Source: Diplosphaera chodatii (Eukaryota > Chlorophyta > Trebouxiophyceae > Prasiolales > Stichococcaceae). Taken from it: DNA of 64,000 bases. The first letter of the stretch is position 1. Every line of letters begins with the position of its first letter. This document shows positions 10,518 through 22,730 of the stretch, piece by piece. The translations under genes were made by a program, and so were the position numbers. The notes under the pieces are model-generated. The model saw only the letters and a list, made by a program, of their open reading frames with translations. It searched no databases and was not told the DNA's origin. The stretch is from contig JAALGY010000031.1 of NCBI GenBank assembly GCA_032358165.1, positions 2,046,001 through 2,110,000 of the forward strand, read 5' to 3'.

Positions 10518-13153
10518 CTGCACACCATTGAAAGTGCTTTGTATTCCTGTATGAATTTGCATCAAGCATACTGCATTGGTGTTTTAGTTTGGCCTCCCCT
10601 ACAGGGGGGGCCGAACTCATGTGTTCACCCGGACCGAGTTTTGAGCACCAGATTTCCGGAACGGATTCCAGAGCGCAGCGTCCATTGAACACGTTCCCAG
10701 CAGCTGTGCACTTCAAATTGAATGTTTCTGGCCCATCACACCTGCCAGACGCGCTAAAGCATCGCAGACGCGGCGCGGCGCGGCATCGTAGGTTAGTGCG
10801 TGGTTTATGTTACATCACGCAGACTAACGAAGTAATGCGTTTGCCATCGACGGGGTGGGGCACGCGAAACAAGAGCAATGCATCTTCCTGGAACGAGCAT
10901 CAGGTGGCACGGTTGCACCAGGCTCGCCAATCGCGCTGAAACTTTGCACTGAGGCTTGCAGACGTCCGAAAGGCACCTGTATCCAGCTGGCACGACTTTG
11001 GCGGCGTTTGGACACGAGGTGGCAAAGTTGCCTAAGTACCGCAGGGATGGGTGCATTTACGCACCACCGGGGGGAGGATACAACCACGGACTAAGCCTTC
11101 CCCTGTCTACTTGCCCATCACGGCCATCGGGGCCAAACTCGCGTCTCGCTACTGCGAACGCCCATTGTTGCCAACTTTTAATGGGGGGGGGACCGAAAAG
11201 GGGTCCGCCCATCAAATAGAGGTATTGCGGCCGGTGCGGAAAGCAGCAAGGGTCAACAGCAAAACAGCGAAATTCGCAGCCACTGTTGCGCTGCATCGCG
11301 TGCAACGGGGTATAGAAGCCATGAGCGCAGTTTGATTGTATCTTTTATGCTGCAAGCGGCCGCTGTCGCGTGCTGATGTTCCGCGCGGCTCGGCCGTCTG
11401 ACAGCTTGGAAGCCGCTGGAAGCCACAGCGCGAAGTGTGCTTTGACCGGTCCCCTCTTTCTAAGGGAAAACGTTGCGCGTCCTCCCAACATGCCAATCGG
11501 CGAACAGGTTTGGTGCGTCACGTTACCAGGGTGCCGCCTGCGCTTGCAATAGGCTGCACTTCTGACCGTAAGACATCCCCGCGGCTCAGGACAACAGTAC
11601 CGCCCGCGGCTACGCTTCGCTGGCATCTAGTAGTGGTGGGCATCGCGAGTTTCGTGACACGTCCTCTGCCGTTTCCCAGTCGCCAGCAGCCGTGCGCAGG
11701 GCTGCAACCAATCGCAAACCGTTCACAGCAATGTCCAAGCCGCATACTGTAGCGTGTTGCGTGTTCCGAAGGCATTTCCGGCGTTAAGTGTCGGGCCTTT
11801 CAACCATGGGCAGCTGCCTGCCCTGTAGCACACGGATTCCTTGCTCCTGAACTGCACTGCTTGCTGGTTAGTGGCCTGTGGCCGAAGAACAGCGCATCAC
11901 CACCCACCCTGTGCTACAACTCTCACAAGCCTGCACTTAAAAGTTGGCTCACGCTCGCCGCGCGACGTGCCGTTGTTGATATTGGACAGCATTGCATGTG
12001 CAAGCTGGCACGCTGACGACAATGCTGCATGCTGTCATGGAGTCAGGCACGCTGCGGGTGCACAGTGACAAGCCTGGCCACATCCGCGGGCAGGCCGTCG
12101 ACGCTGCTCACACGCCACTCCACCAGCTGCATGTGGCCAGATGTGGCGAGAGTGCAGTCTTAGGTTGAAACTCACCTCGCTAGATGTTGTAGGTAGGACT
12201 CTGGATGTTGTAGCAGCGGCTAGCAGCCGCAGGCTATGTTGCTTACAGTTCTACTTGACGCGACTACGCTAGAGAGCAAGTTTGCAAACGACACAATGTG
12301 AGGCGAGGCACCGCTGCAGTGCCTTAAGAAATGTTTCGACATCAGCATGACAAGAGGAAGTGCTGGAAGTTTCAATGCTGAACGTAGGTTGAAGCTTCAG
12401 TGTAACATTTAATGCGATCCCTGTGGAGCACGAACCTCCTATACCATGTAAACATGCATACCAATAGTCTGTTGCAAATCCGTACAGCATCAAATATTCA
12501 CATATGCATTTGTCCAGGCTTTCATGCCTTTGGTTTTCCTCGGCGGCTGCATCACCTGACGATTTTGCCATCGTCAGCTGTCTGACATGTCGTCGCTTCG
12601 CCCCCAGCTCGCGCCGCCACTTTATCTTGCTCCTGATGCTGCCACCTGTATTAAGCGCCAGAAGCTTCGCTCCGGTCCACACTGCAATCTACACCATTGT
12701 AAACTTTGCAGTGCTGCGATAGTCTCCACATGTGTCTCCATAGAGGTGCTACTGCTGCTAGCTGTCTTCACATACAGCAGCGTTTATTACACCAGGTGCC
12801 AGGAGAACGAAGACGCAGCATACGATGTGGTCATGTGGAGCTGCAGCTCCAGTGACATGACTAGCTGCCGTATAGCCCACCTTGGGACAGCAGCATCCTG
12901 ACTACGAGAACCTGGGGTATCGTACAGTTGCACTTGTAACACCCTTCCAGCATCCAGGGTTTTTCTGGGACGAGGCAAACCCCCATGCATGTTGGGCACA
13001 TGCATGACAATATGAGGCGGTCTTGAAGCCACTGGATTGGCCTGCGGACCCGAATTGACGACCTGCATCTCGCCTCGTAGCGCACGGCGCTATCGCATCA
13101 GAGCCGCAGCGAGCACCGAAGCACATATGGGCACATAGACTACTGTTGCAGCG
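10518..13153. other. 2.6 kb gap without a recognisable gene, upstream of PARP
   Basis: I read both strands and found no WGR, BRCT or zinc-finger exon and no transposase or reverse-transcriptase motif. The sequence contains G runs (near 10605 and 11183) and has few of the TGCAG intron ends common elsewhere. It could hold a long PARP intron, an intergenic region between divergent genes, or inserted DNA. Confidence 0.4.
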
Positions 13154-16100
13154 ATGGGGCTGGGTTGGAGAGCTCAGGAGGGCATAAGGAAGATTTACGC
13201 AGCCTTTCACCTGATTATCGATATCGCATATCAATCATGCGCCTCGGCGACAGGTCTGCCAGCTGCAGCCGATGAGGGTGCTGTCGAAGGTGCTGCCGCA
13301 GCATGCCCATCACCGCTCGAGCGATTTAAGCAGCACCGGCCAAAGCATGTCATCGTAGACTGCTCGCCGCTCCTGTATAAGAGCGGCTGGAGCAGCATAT
13401 ACCCGGAGAAGATGGTGGCGGTGCTGCTGCGCTTCCTGTGGCCGGCGTTGCGGGCGGCGCTGCCGGGCACCCACTTCCACGTGAGCATGATTTCACAGCG
13501 TTCTGTTCACAATCAGGGGTTTTCAAGAGGCTTGGTTGATTCTCTGGCTAAAGCCTGTTGCTTTCTGCGCAGCTGTGGGGCGAGACCGGGCCGGGCGGGC
13601 ACATGCCCAAGGATGTGCGGCGGACGGCAGACGGCGGCGGCCCAAGCGCACCGGACGCAATGCTGGCTGCCATCGAGTCGGCGCAAGATGGCGAACTGAA
13701 CAGAGCGCGCGGCATCTTGGCACCCCGCATCCAGTTGACACACCTGACGCTGGAGATGCTGCTGCTGGCGCTGCGTGACGCCTCCCCGTGAGCGCTTGCT
13801 TGCAGGGTGTGCCTGTCTCTGTCGAGGAAGGATGACCTTGCACATTTCGACTTGCATGTCTCGACGGCCCAGGTGGTCACTATGCTACAGCATGCACCAG
13901 GCGGCCCGTTGTGATCTGTGCAGGCAGCACACGTTCTCGCTGCGCTGGGCGCTGCGGGAGACAGACACCGCCGCCTCGCGCGTGCCGCCCGGCGCCGATG
14001 GCCCCGACGACGTGGTGCTGCTACACAACGACTCGGACAATTTCGTCTTGTCCAGCGGCGCTGGCCACCTGTGCATGGGGCTGAACAGGTTCGTGCTTGT
14101 ACCAGTGGCTCGTTGACATTGTGGTGGGTCCTGGTTTCCGAACATGATCCCTGAGAGTGGGTGCCAGCCAGCTGAGGCAGGACTGCAGCACGCCTGTGGC
14201 AGCTTGACAGAGCTGCCTGTGCCACCCATTGTTGCAGGCAGCATCCAGGAGTGAAAGTGCTGCTGATGCAGGGTGGGCAGGTGCAAGCTGGTGTACCGGC
14301 CGGACCTGTACGCGGAGCTGGGCGTGGACCCCAAGCTCGGCTGGGTGCTGCCCGCCGTGCAGGGCTGCGACTTCAGCAGCTCGCTGCCCGTGTCCTTTGA
14401 CGACCTGATAGTGCACCTGCAGCGCTTGCCAGCGTCCGCCTCCTTTGAGGAGGTTCACAGCCATCGCTTGTTGAGCGGGGTCACGCGCATGAGCTTGAAC
14501 TTGCTCCATCAGGTGGTTTTGAAAGGTGCACGCTTGATCCTGCCAGACCCACAGCTGACTACAAGTGCGCATTCGCAGCTGGCGGCCACGGGGTGGTTTC
14601 GCAAGGCGCTCAAGTCGATGGTCCCGCCAGACGCCGAGGAGGAGGAGGTCCAGGAGCAGCGGGACCTGCTGAAGTACACCGCCTTGTTCTTCAAGGTGCG
14701 CCCTCAAGTGTGGGGTTCCAGCTTCCGTAGGCATTTCAGAGATACAAGTGTTGTGCAGAGAGCCCATCATCAGTCCACACAGAGGATCTCCGTTCTGTCC
14801 AGGAGGAACGGAGATCCTTGCGACTCTGTCTGTCATACGGTATCACACTGCCCACAAACCCCATGGCAGGGCACACGTGTTTTTTCGGGTGTTGTTGGGT
14901 GCATCTGGCAGTCATGGTATGTCATGAGATTGTACGACAACAGGTAGGAATTTTAGCAGCTGGCAGGCCAACACCGCAGCAACCCGAAGACCTTGCAGAG
15001 CGCTCTGCTGACTCGGTTCTCAGGTGCAACCGCCGTCTTCACTTCATTGCAGTATCCCCTGGAGGCGGTGCCAGTGCCGGGGCAGCCGAGCCAGGTCGTC
15101 TATGAGTACGTCGGCGATCCAACGGCAGAGGAGGTGGCATTCGTCGAGAGCCGACAGTGGCCGCAGCCGGAGGGCGCCGACCTGCAAGACCCCGACTTTG
15201 CCACCGCCATCCACACAGGCGAGCACAGCAGAGTTCACCTCTGACACTGACCCTGCGATGCATGTTCTCAACCGGACCCAGGTGGAACTGTCTTCCGTGC
15301 GCCGCAGCCATGGCGTGCAGCTGTTTTCTATGAAGCATTAGACGGCGCAGCCGCACTGCATGAGTGCTGGCAAAGAATTGTCAACCTGAACTTCGACCAT
15401 GTGACGCAGTCACATCGTAGCTTCATGTGCAGGCCGGGTGGCACTGGCGGCGGGCTCCGTGATTGACATGGCGGCAGTGCAGCAGGAGGCGCTCAAGTCC
15501 TACACAAAGCACCAGGCCACCATCCACAGCCGCTTCCAGTGGCTCAAGGACCCAGCCAACGAGCTTACCCGTGCCGAGGACACCGAAGACGTGCGTGGCT
15601 CATGCAGACAGTCATGGCATCAGCCTGCATCCTCTCGCAGCCGTCTAGCTGATCTGACGTCCTGCACAAGGTTTCAGCTGCTGCAGGGTGTAGTGCCAGG
15701 CACGGGCTGCAGCTGAGCACTCCCAAGTCGGTCGCTGCTCAGACGATCTCAGGTTCCTGCAGGGCATCTTGGATGCGTCTTGGGAGCTGTCGGGCATCAG
15801 GCAGCTGGAGTGCAGTGCCGCCGCGATGCTGCAGCGCTGCCTGGGGCATGGCACAGGACAGACTGTCGGCCACGGCATCAGTGGTGAGCCGCAGCCTCAT
15901 GGTATGCCAGGCCAACAAATTCGTGCAAGATTGCTGGTGGTGCATGACCCACGTCATCAGACGCATGCCAGCAGGACCTCCCATTGGCCCTTGCTCCCAG
16001 GGTGGATGGCGCACGCCATGGGCATCTGGACTGCGGGCGGCACCACCCTCAGGTTTTGCCTGATGAAGCACCCCGACGATGTGCTGTTCGAGCAGCCCTC

Positions 16101-19100
16101 GCGAGCCGTCTCAGGTGACGTACATTTGGCGGGGGCGTGAACATCAGATACTGGTGCCGTGCCGTGCCCTGCAGCTGTACCGCACTGCCCAGCCCCGTGT
16201 TCTCAGCAATGCAGATCATGTGAGAGGACCACTTTCTCGTGACGAATTGTGTGCCGTCACAGCGTGTGACCATGGGTGGTCCGAGAACATTAGCGCCCTG
16301 CTGCATGCTGCGGGCATCGCAGAGGATGATCAGGCGTCGCGCCTCCGGGCGTGCGTACTGCCCGGCAGCTACACCATCGGCCTGGAGGTGCTACTTGATG
16401 GCGAGCATGCGGCAGACATCACGCCGTCGCAGGTGAGCATGAGCCTGTCTGCCACCACAATGTACACCAGACCAGCGCCTCATGCACCCCTGCTTGCGAT
16501 CTTGAGGGCGAATCCGTGGGCCAAACTTCATGGGTGCACCACGTTCTCAGGTGATGGCCGCACGCGCAACGCTGCTGCAAGGCGCTTATTACGACTGGGA
16601 CGAGTCCATCGACGGCGGCATGTCGCTCAATTTCGAGATGGTCGTCGACACTGAGTTCCGGATCGGCGGTGGGACACCGCTGGCTGTGTCTGTTGGACCA
16701 TGTGTTGTGACCTGCCCCTGCACCCCACCACTCCTGCTTCACCCCCTCATGCTGTGCCTTATCTGACTTCATCGTGCCAAACTTGCAGTCAACGTGCTGG
16801 ACCAGCTGGGCTTGCCGCGCGGCTCCTTGCTGAAGATCGAGTGGCAACTGGGCGGAGAGCCGCTGTGCACAACACATCTACGGGGCATCACATGGTCTGC
16901 GCAGAGCGACCGGGCTGGCGGCCCGGCCACCTTGATAAAGGCGATGCGCAAGGCGGCGGCCACAGCCATGGGTGCTGAGCCGAACCAGATGCAGCTGTGG
17001 CTGCGCTACAGACCGGCGGCCGCATTGGCAGACGCAGACAGCAGTGGCAGCGGCTCTGCGTCCAGCACACAGCCTCCCGCAGCCTCAGGCGCCGCTGGCA
17101 GGGTCCTACTGCACGACGGCGGCGTTGCAGGTATCCTGGACGTGGGCGCGCTCTGCGGCGGGCAGCTCGTGGAGCTGACACCCGAGCAGGTGTTTGCATG
17201 TCTTGCTGGGGAATCCACTAACAACCCATAACAATGGTGTCCTGCACGCGCCGTGGAAGCGCGGGCAGCCTTGTATGCAGCAGGCATGTTCAGGCCACAC
17301 AGGTATTGAGGTGTTGCGGTGCACACTGTACCGCGATGCCCCCCATTGTACATCAAATTCTGTGCGTTTGCAGGTGTACCGCTTCCTGCCCCAGCTGCGT
17401 CACGCGACGCTCAGTGCTGGCTGGAGGCTCGCGTCACGCGACTCGGCTGAGATCGATGCGGTCGCGCTGCGCCGCTATTGGGGACATGCAATACTCATTC
17501 CAGGTGCTGCGTATTCCGACATGTGTCAGCACACCCCTCTCACGTGGACTTGTCCGCAGCACTTGGTCTGCTGCCAACCATCAGCGAGCGACTGCCCAGC
17601 GGCCAAGGTGCTGTTGTGTGTGGTGAGTGCAGGGCCCATTGCTGTCATGCTCGGGCTGCGCGATGGCACTGTTGTGCGCCTTGTTGCAAACGACAGGGTC
17701 ATTGTTGAGGCCAGGGCCACCAAGTACGCACTAAACGAAATCACCCTGACGAGCGGCGGCAGAGCGGCAGGGCTGGCCCTGCTAGACTATCTAGACTCCT
17801 CAGAGGACGTCGACAAGGTGGTCGTCATGTTCAAGGCGGGCGCCATGCTGCCTGGCGGCGTGCTAGAGCTGAGCCTAACCTTCATTGCAGACGGCAAGGC
17901 CATCACGTGGCACGAGGTGCTTGATGCAACGAATCCTGGCGTTGCTGCACTGTCAGTGGAATAGACATTCGGGGCCTGGTTGCTCGGCGATGCTGCCCAC
18001 AATGATCCAAAGTTTGTAAGGCAGGAAGGGTGTTGATGATGGGCTGCAGTGCACCTAGTCAGGGACTCCCAGGTCGACCACCAACGATGCAGAGGCTCGG
18101 GCGTGTGTAGCTTTTGAATGAACGCCTGTCCACTGCCAGGCGGAGCTGGATGCCGTGCTGGCGGATCTCGACAGCAAGTGGGAGGCCGACAACGATGGCC
18201 AAGGGTTGACGCGGCGCTGCATCTCGCGCAACTCCAAGAACGATGAGCCCAGAGCGCTGCGCCAGGTCTACGTGCCAGGTTTGTGGCGTGTGTCAAACCT
18301 GTGCCGTTGTCAGAGTTGGTCGTGCACCAGGTTGTGCACCTGCTGCAGGCCGCCTTGCACTCACTGCGCCATGCTGAGTGACATGTGCATGTGCATCTGC
18401 ACACAGCCTCTATGGTGGAGAGCCTGCAGCTGTCTGGCGCCACCAGCTGCACCGCCAGCTTCTCATCATCACCAGGCAGCCCCACCGTCGAGCTGCGGAT
18501 CTTCAGGCGCTCAGAGAGCGGATCAGTCGTCATCGACGCGGGGCGCCTGCACTCGCAGATGCGCAGTGCCTTCCAGGTGCTGCGCGATGGCGGGCAGCAC
18601 GTGCAAAGCGTGCACATAGCAGCGGACCCCAGCACGGCGGCGGCAGCGGGCAGCCCGCCACACCTGTCGTTCGCCTACCTGGATGCTGCAGGGATGACGC
18701 TCACCATCGATGACGCGGGCATCGAGGTGAGGTGCATGAAATAAGCTGCTTTGCGAATTCCACTGACCTGCCCTGCCGTTGTCAATGGCCAGCTGGGAAC
18801 TGGCACGCCGCTGCGGGCTTGCGTGCCGCAGGCCGCAAGCTCGTGCGTCCTGATGGTGCTGCCCCAATGCAGGTCTGCCCTATCAAAGGCGGCTGGGTCC
18901 TCCCTGACGAGCCCACGCATTGCGCCAGGAGGCCAGTGGACGAGCTGCCGACCAAGAAGTATCTGTACTTCCTGCGTCTGCCAGGCAAGTCGTTTTATCT
19001 AGTACGTCAGCAGAATGATCTATTGATGCATGCCGCCGTGTCACGTGACACCGCCCCACCATCGCACTTGCACCTGATGACACATGTATGTGTGGGCATG

Positions 19101-19838
19101 AAGCTGTATGAAGCCGCAGTTTCGCACCCTCAGGAGAGCCGTTCGTCCGCCGCAGGCCATGTGGAGAGGCAGCTGCGCCTGCCGGGCTGCGAAGTACGGG
19201 TGCAGTGCCAGCTCAGCTCGGACGCTGCGGACGTCTGGACAGAGGGCACCCTTCTCTACGACAAGTCTAGACCTTCTGGGACTTGCTTCCGCATGGGCGA
19301 GCACAACATCCGCCACGTGATTCAAGCGGCGCGGGTGGCAGCAGCTGCGCTTGCACCAGCTGCTGGCGGCAGCGGCCCAGGCCGGGACGGCAGCGGTGAT
19401 GGCCGCGGCAGTGGTTGCTGGCTGCAGCTACAGCATGCGAGCGACTGGTGGCTCCAGCACCGGCCCGATTTGTTGCTGAGCCCCATCCCGCAGCGGGACA
19501 TCAGCGCGGCCATCACTGCCAAGCTGGCGAGCATGCCCCCCAGCAGGGCCAGCGGTGGTGTGTGCAGGGCAGAGCTGCCACGCGTGCTGGGGCGCGGCAA
19601 GCTGGCACCTGGCGGGGTGCCGCAGGGCATGCAGCAGCCGCTGCAGCCGATCCGCCTCGTCATCTCGCTGCTGGACGGCAGTGGTCAGCCGGTGGCTGGG
19701 TTCAGCAGGGCGGCTGTTGAGGCGGCACAGCGGGAGGCTGCGGCGCAGGCGAACTACAAGCGGAGGAGCGAGGCGGAGGTGCTCGGCGCTCCAGAGCCGT
19801 TGGGGGAGCGCCGCACCCGGCGGCGCAGGGCCGCGTGA
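13154..19838 (+). CDS. large unrecognised protein with N-terminal PIN/XPG-I-like signature and C-terminal beta-rich region
   Basis: I do not recognise the family. Exons read in one phase-consistent series. The first part has KHVIVDCSPLLYKSGW (about 13.34 kb), LWGETGPGGHMPKDVRR, QLTHLTLEMLLLALRDAS, DDVVLLHNDSDNFVLSSG (about 14.0 kb) and KLVYRPDLYAELGVDPKLGW. An early hydrophobic-Asp strand and a later NDSD, followed by a helix ending in a 'leucine-gly-asp-pro' type segment, recall PIN/XPG-I folds such as asteroid-like nucleases. This is inference. After the linker WLKDPANELTRAEDTED come alternating strands (SYTIGLEVLLDG, GSLLKIEWQLGGEPL, VVMFKAGAMLPGG, IRLVISLLDGSGQPV), which suggest repeated beta-sandwich modules. 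The C terminus is basic (ERRTRRRRAA), perhaps nuclear. The start at 13154 is the first ATG of the open exon. The model could hide more introns, or a start at a later exon. Confidence 0.55.
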
Positions 19839-20054
19839 GGAGACCTCCAAGCTGCACCCTGGTATGTTAGAGCAGACGTTGTGGCGGCGGCAAGGCTGTG
19901 ACTCGCCGATTGTGACTTGACCCCGCCAGCCGGAAAGCCATGGAAGTAGCATGCAGGGACTGTCTGCTGGGGGTGCTGGGTGTCATGGTGTGCTTACGAG
20001 ATCCAGATCGTAGCGACTTTCTTAAGTGCTCAGCCATCCTCAGTCCATGCACCC

Positions 20055-20174
20055 GGGCTGCAATTTGCCAATTTCCTCTTCTTCCTAGATCTTCTGTGAA
20101 CATAGTAAATCCTCTGAGTGCTGAGCATCTTCTCATACACCTGGGCTACAATTTCCTCTTCTTTGTTTTCCTAG
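20055..20174. repeat. imperfect direct repeat of a pyrimidine-rich element
   Basis: Two copies, 20055-20088 and 20143-20174, share GGGCT-G/A-CAATTT, a TTTCCTCTTCTT tract and a closing TTCCTAG. The copies differ by a few short insertions. Each resembles a 3' splice-site tract, so this may be a local duplication of an intron end in an untranslated exon. Confidence 0.6.
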
Positions 20175-20178
20175 AAAT

Positions 20179-20208
20179 AGAGTTCATATGATGTGCAATA
20201 TGAACTCT
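20179..20208. repeat. perfect 11-bp inverted repeat with 8-base loop
   Basis: AGAGTTCATAT at 20179-20189 is followed after eight bases by its exact reverse complement ATATGAACTCT at 20198-20208. It lies just after the direct repeat and about 340 bases past the stop of the upstream gene. It could be an RNA 3'-end hairpin or a remnant of a small inverted-repeat element. Confidence 0.7.
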
Positions 20209-20649
20209 CTTACCGCCCAGCTGCCTCACGTGCACCATTCTCATCACGCCACCAACAACCCCTTTCGGTGCCCTTTACCCTGCCTCTTTCTCTGCCATCA
20301 AGTTTGCGTCACCACTTGATTTTGTGCAACTCAATGTATATCTGCATGCTCCTCTGCGATGAAGCTACTGAGAAGTTTGGGAAGCAGACCATGCTGGCCC
20401 GTGTGATGCCGTCATGATCACTACTGCGCTCCACCCCGGCGCGTGCTGTCGACAAGGGCTTGAGTAGGCCTGCTGGGCATGCTGCGCAGCATGTGACTTG
20501 CACAGATCACAGGCAGATCCAGCCACCAGGACAACTCTGCGCAGGTCAGCGCCCACGTGCCACCGCTCCTAGACCCGTTGAGCATGCATTGAACAGCTTC
20601 GCAATCAGCGCTGCGTCAGGACGGCAAAAAGGCTGGCAGGCTTGCTCAC

Positions 20650-21789
20650 CAGAACCGCTGGATGGGCCGGTTGGGGAACACTGCGTCCAGCAGCTAGCAC
20701 AGCGCTGCAAAGCACATGGCAGTAGAGTTTCAGCCCACCCTCTCAAGCAACTGAGCGCTGGCAGCTGGGCTCCGGCCACTCTGTGCAGTTACTGTGACGA
20801 CTATCCAGCCCGCTCACCGCTGTATGGGGGGTGCACGAACCAAGGGGGTGGCGACGCCCTGCCCTGCCGCCTCCCGCCAAATCTCCCGTGCCGTCAGCTC
20901 CTTGTTCGACAGCGACAACGCCGCCAGCTTGCCGCGCAGCTGCAGATGACAGAGATTTGGAGTTACTTGGTGCAGCGCCTGCAGGCGACATTCAAACGAG
21001 TGGCAAGCGCAGTCACTGCTGCGTCTGGTCACCAGCATAGCAGCAGTCCCAGCCGCAGCTTCTGCATCCCCTCTTCTGCTAGCTGACGTGCAGGGGACTC
21101 ACGTGTGTTGCATTGCGCCAACAGTGGGCACCTCCTTGCTGCGGGGTTCCTGGCCGTCGCAGCCACTGGGCTGCAAGTCGGTCTTGCTGGAGCTGATCTC
21201 TGAGAACACGCCCCGCCCTTCCAGCCAGCGGTCGATTCTGGCAAACAGGACGACAATGCCTGATGAGAAGCTGCACCACGCCTGCAGCAGCCCGAGGGCT
21301 GGATGGAGTCAGGCAGTCGGCTTGGCATATCCATCGTCAGAGCGGAAGCGCGGCCAAGCTCAGCAGCATATATCTTGCAAGCCTCTACCTATGCAGCCGC
21401 ATACGTCCGCACCCTGACAAGTGGCTGTCTCGAGGGGCAGTTGTTCGTTCCCGGACTCGCGCCAGTCATCACGTTCGGATCGAACCGGAACGACCGCCGC
21501 AGTGAGCTGTACTATTGCCAGAAATTCCTCATTGCCTGCAGGCCAAGATTGATATACGTTTTTACTGCAAAAGTAGAAGGAAGCCATGCTGTGGAAGTGA
21601 ATGCAGAAGCTGCAGGGTCTCACTAGCTTGAAATCGCTGAGTGGCATCCTCTCGTAGGCCGTAGCCCTCTATGTCCAGCCCGCTGTTGTCAGAGCGGAAG
21701 CCTGCAGGTGAAGGTAGCCGGCCAATCGTTGCGTGAGGTAGTGCTGACACTGCACACAGCGAACCCGTCAACAGGAGCCAGAGTGCCAC
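20650..21789 (-). CDS. unrecognised protein, partial model, possible N-terminal signal peptide
   Basis: Three exons look real and are in consistent phase. The exon at 21103-21259 encodes IVVLFARIDRWLEGRGVFSE and a polar stretch ending VPTVGAMQH. The exon at 20818-20939 encodes LRGKLAALSLSNKELTAREI and then WREAAGQGVATPL. The exon at 20650-20704 encodes AVLAAGRSVPQPAHPAVL. Upstream, an open frame starting at 21789 begins MALWLLLTGSLCAVSALPH, which has the shape of a secretory signal, but I could not link it to the exons by phase, so the 5' end is a guess. The 3' end is also unresolved and may lie at 20.4-20.6 kb. No family was recognised. Confidence 0.35.
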
Positions 21790-22730
21790 CTTCGAGGGAC
21801 AGTGCAGATCCCGGGGCCTGCTTTAGACTCATCGAGTCGTGGATCATGACCTCGATGCGTTGCCGTCCCTGTCTGTGACGCACTTGCCATCATGCTCGCC
21901 CTGGCCGGCAGCGTCATGGCCATTCTGCGGCGGACCAATCCGCAGGCCGCGCGCCCAAGTGGCCCTTGGCGCTGCTGCTCTGCCTGCATGTGCGCTGTCC
22001 TGCGCACTTGTGGACCCGTCGCTGGCTTGCACATAGCGTGCTGGCCATAGCCTTTCATCTGGCGCTGTCTGCCTGCAGTCATGGAATCATGACTCTCAGC
22101 TGGACAGTCAATGTCCTACTCCTCTGGTACAGCATCGCGACACATAGTCTGACTCGTCAAGTTGACCTGAAACGCAGAGCAGCGACAACGACAACGGACT
22201 CATTGATCCGGCAAAATGGCGCTGTAGACGCGGCAGTAAATCGGCAGAGGCGCAGCTTCTGGCAGGCATCCAGCCTGCACTTGTGCTGTGCTACATAAAT
22301 CGGCTCACATGGCCGAGGTGACACCGCAATCATGGTGGTGTCTGGCACGAAAGCATCTACAGATCGCTCAGGTGCCACTCTCGATGCCCAAACACTTTCG
22401 GGCTTCGCTGCCCAATGTGAGCCTTACAGGCTAGGCCTACAGCACCCGAGTGCTCAGCAAAGACTGAGACACTGGGGTGCAAGCAAGCTATGCGGGGTTG
22501 CACCTGCGCCGACTAAACTTTGTACTACTGTACTACCGGTAGATGCACTCGGCAATGGATGCAGCCAGACCGGCACTGCCCTCTTATATGCTTGACATGT
22601 TGCCCAGCATGCGCATTTTGATGCTTTGAACGCTGCTGTGAAGCGCAGCTGCTAGTAAGGTGGACTGCTTGCATGCTGACCGACAGGGTACGTTGCTATA
22701 AACATCGGCGCAGCGACACCTTGTGCCACC
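21790..22730. other. gap between unknown divergent genes
   Basis: There is no conserved motif on either strand. The open frames here are short and of mixed composition. It may contain promoters for the minus-strand gene to the left and the plus-strand fragment to the right. Confidence 0.3.

Larger units (their letters stand above)
19839..20649. other. 3' flank of the large gene, with small repeats and no firm CDS
   Basis: This stretch is locally AT-richer than its surroundings. It contains a direct repeat and a perfect hairpin (listed separately). The 3' end of the unknown minus-strand gene may extend into 20.4-20.65 kb, but I could not choose its last exon. Confidence 0.35.

Noticed and set aside
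10570..12250. Transposable element call
   Set aside because: No terminal repeats, target-site duplication, transposase, reverse transcriptase or integrase motif could be seen, so it is left as an unexplained block.
13850..14334. Minus-strand frames opposite the PIN-like exons
   Set aside because: They are shadows. The plus-strand exons have matching splice phases and an ordered acidic motif set.
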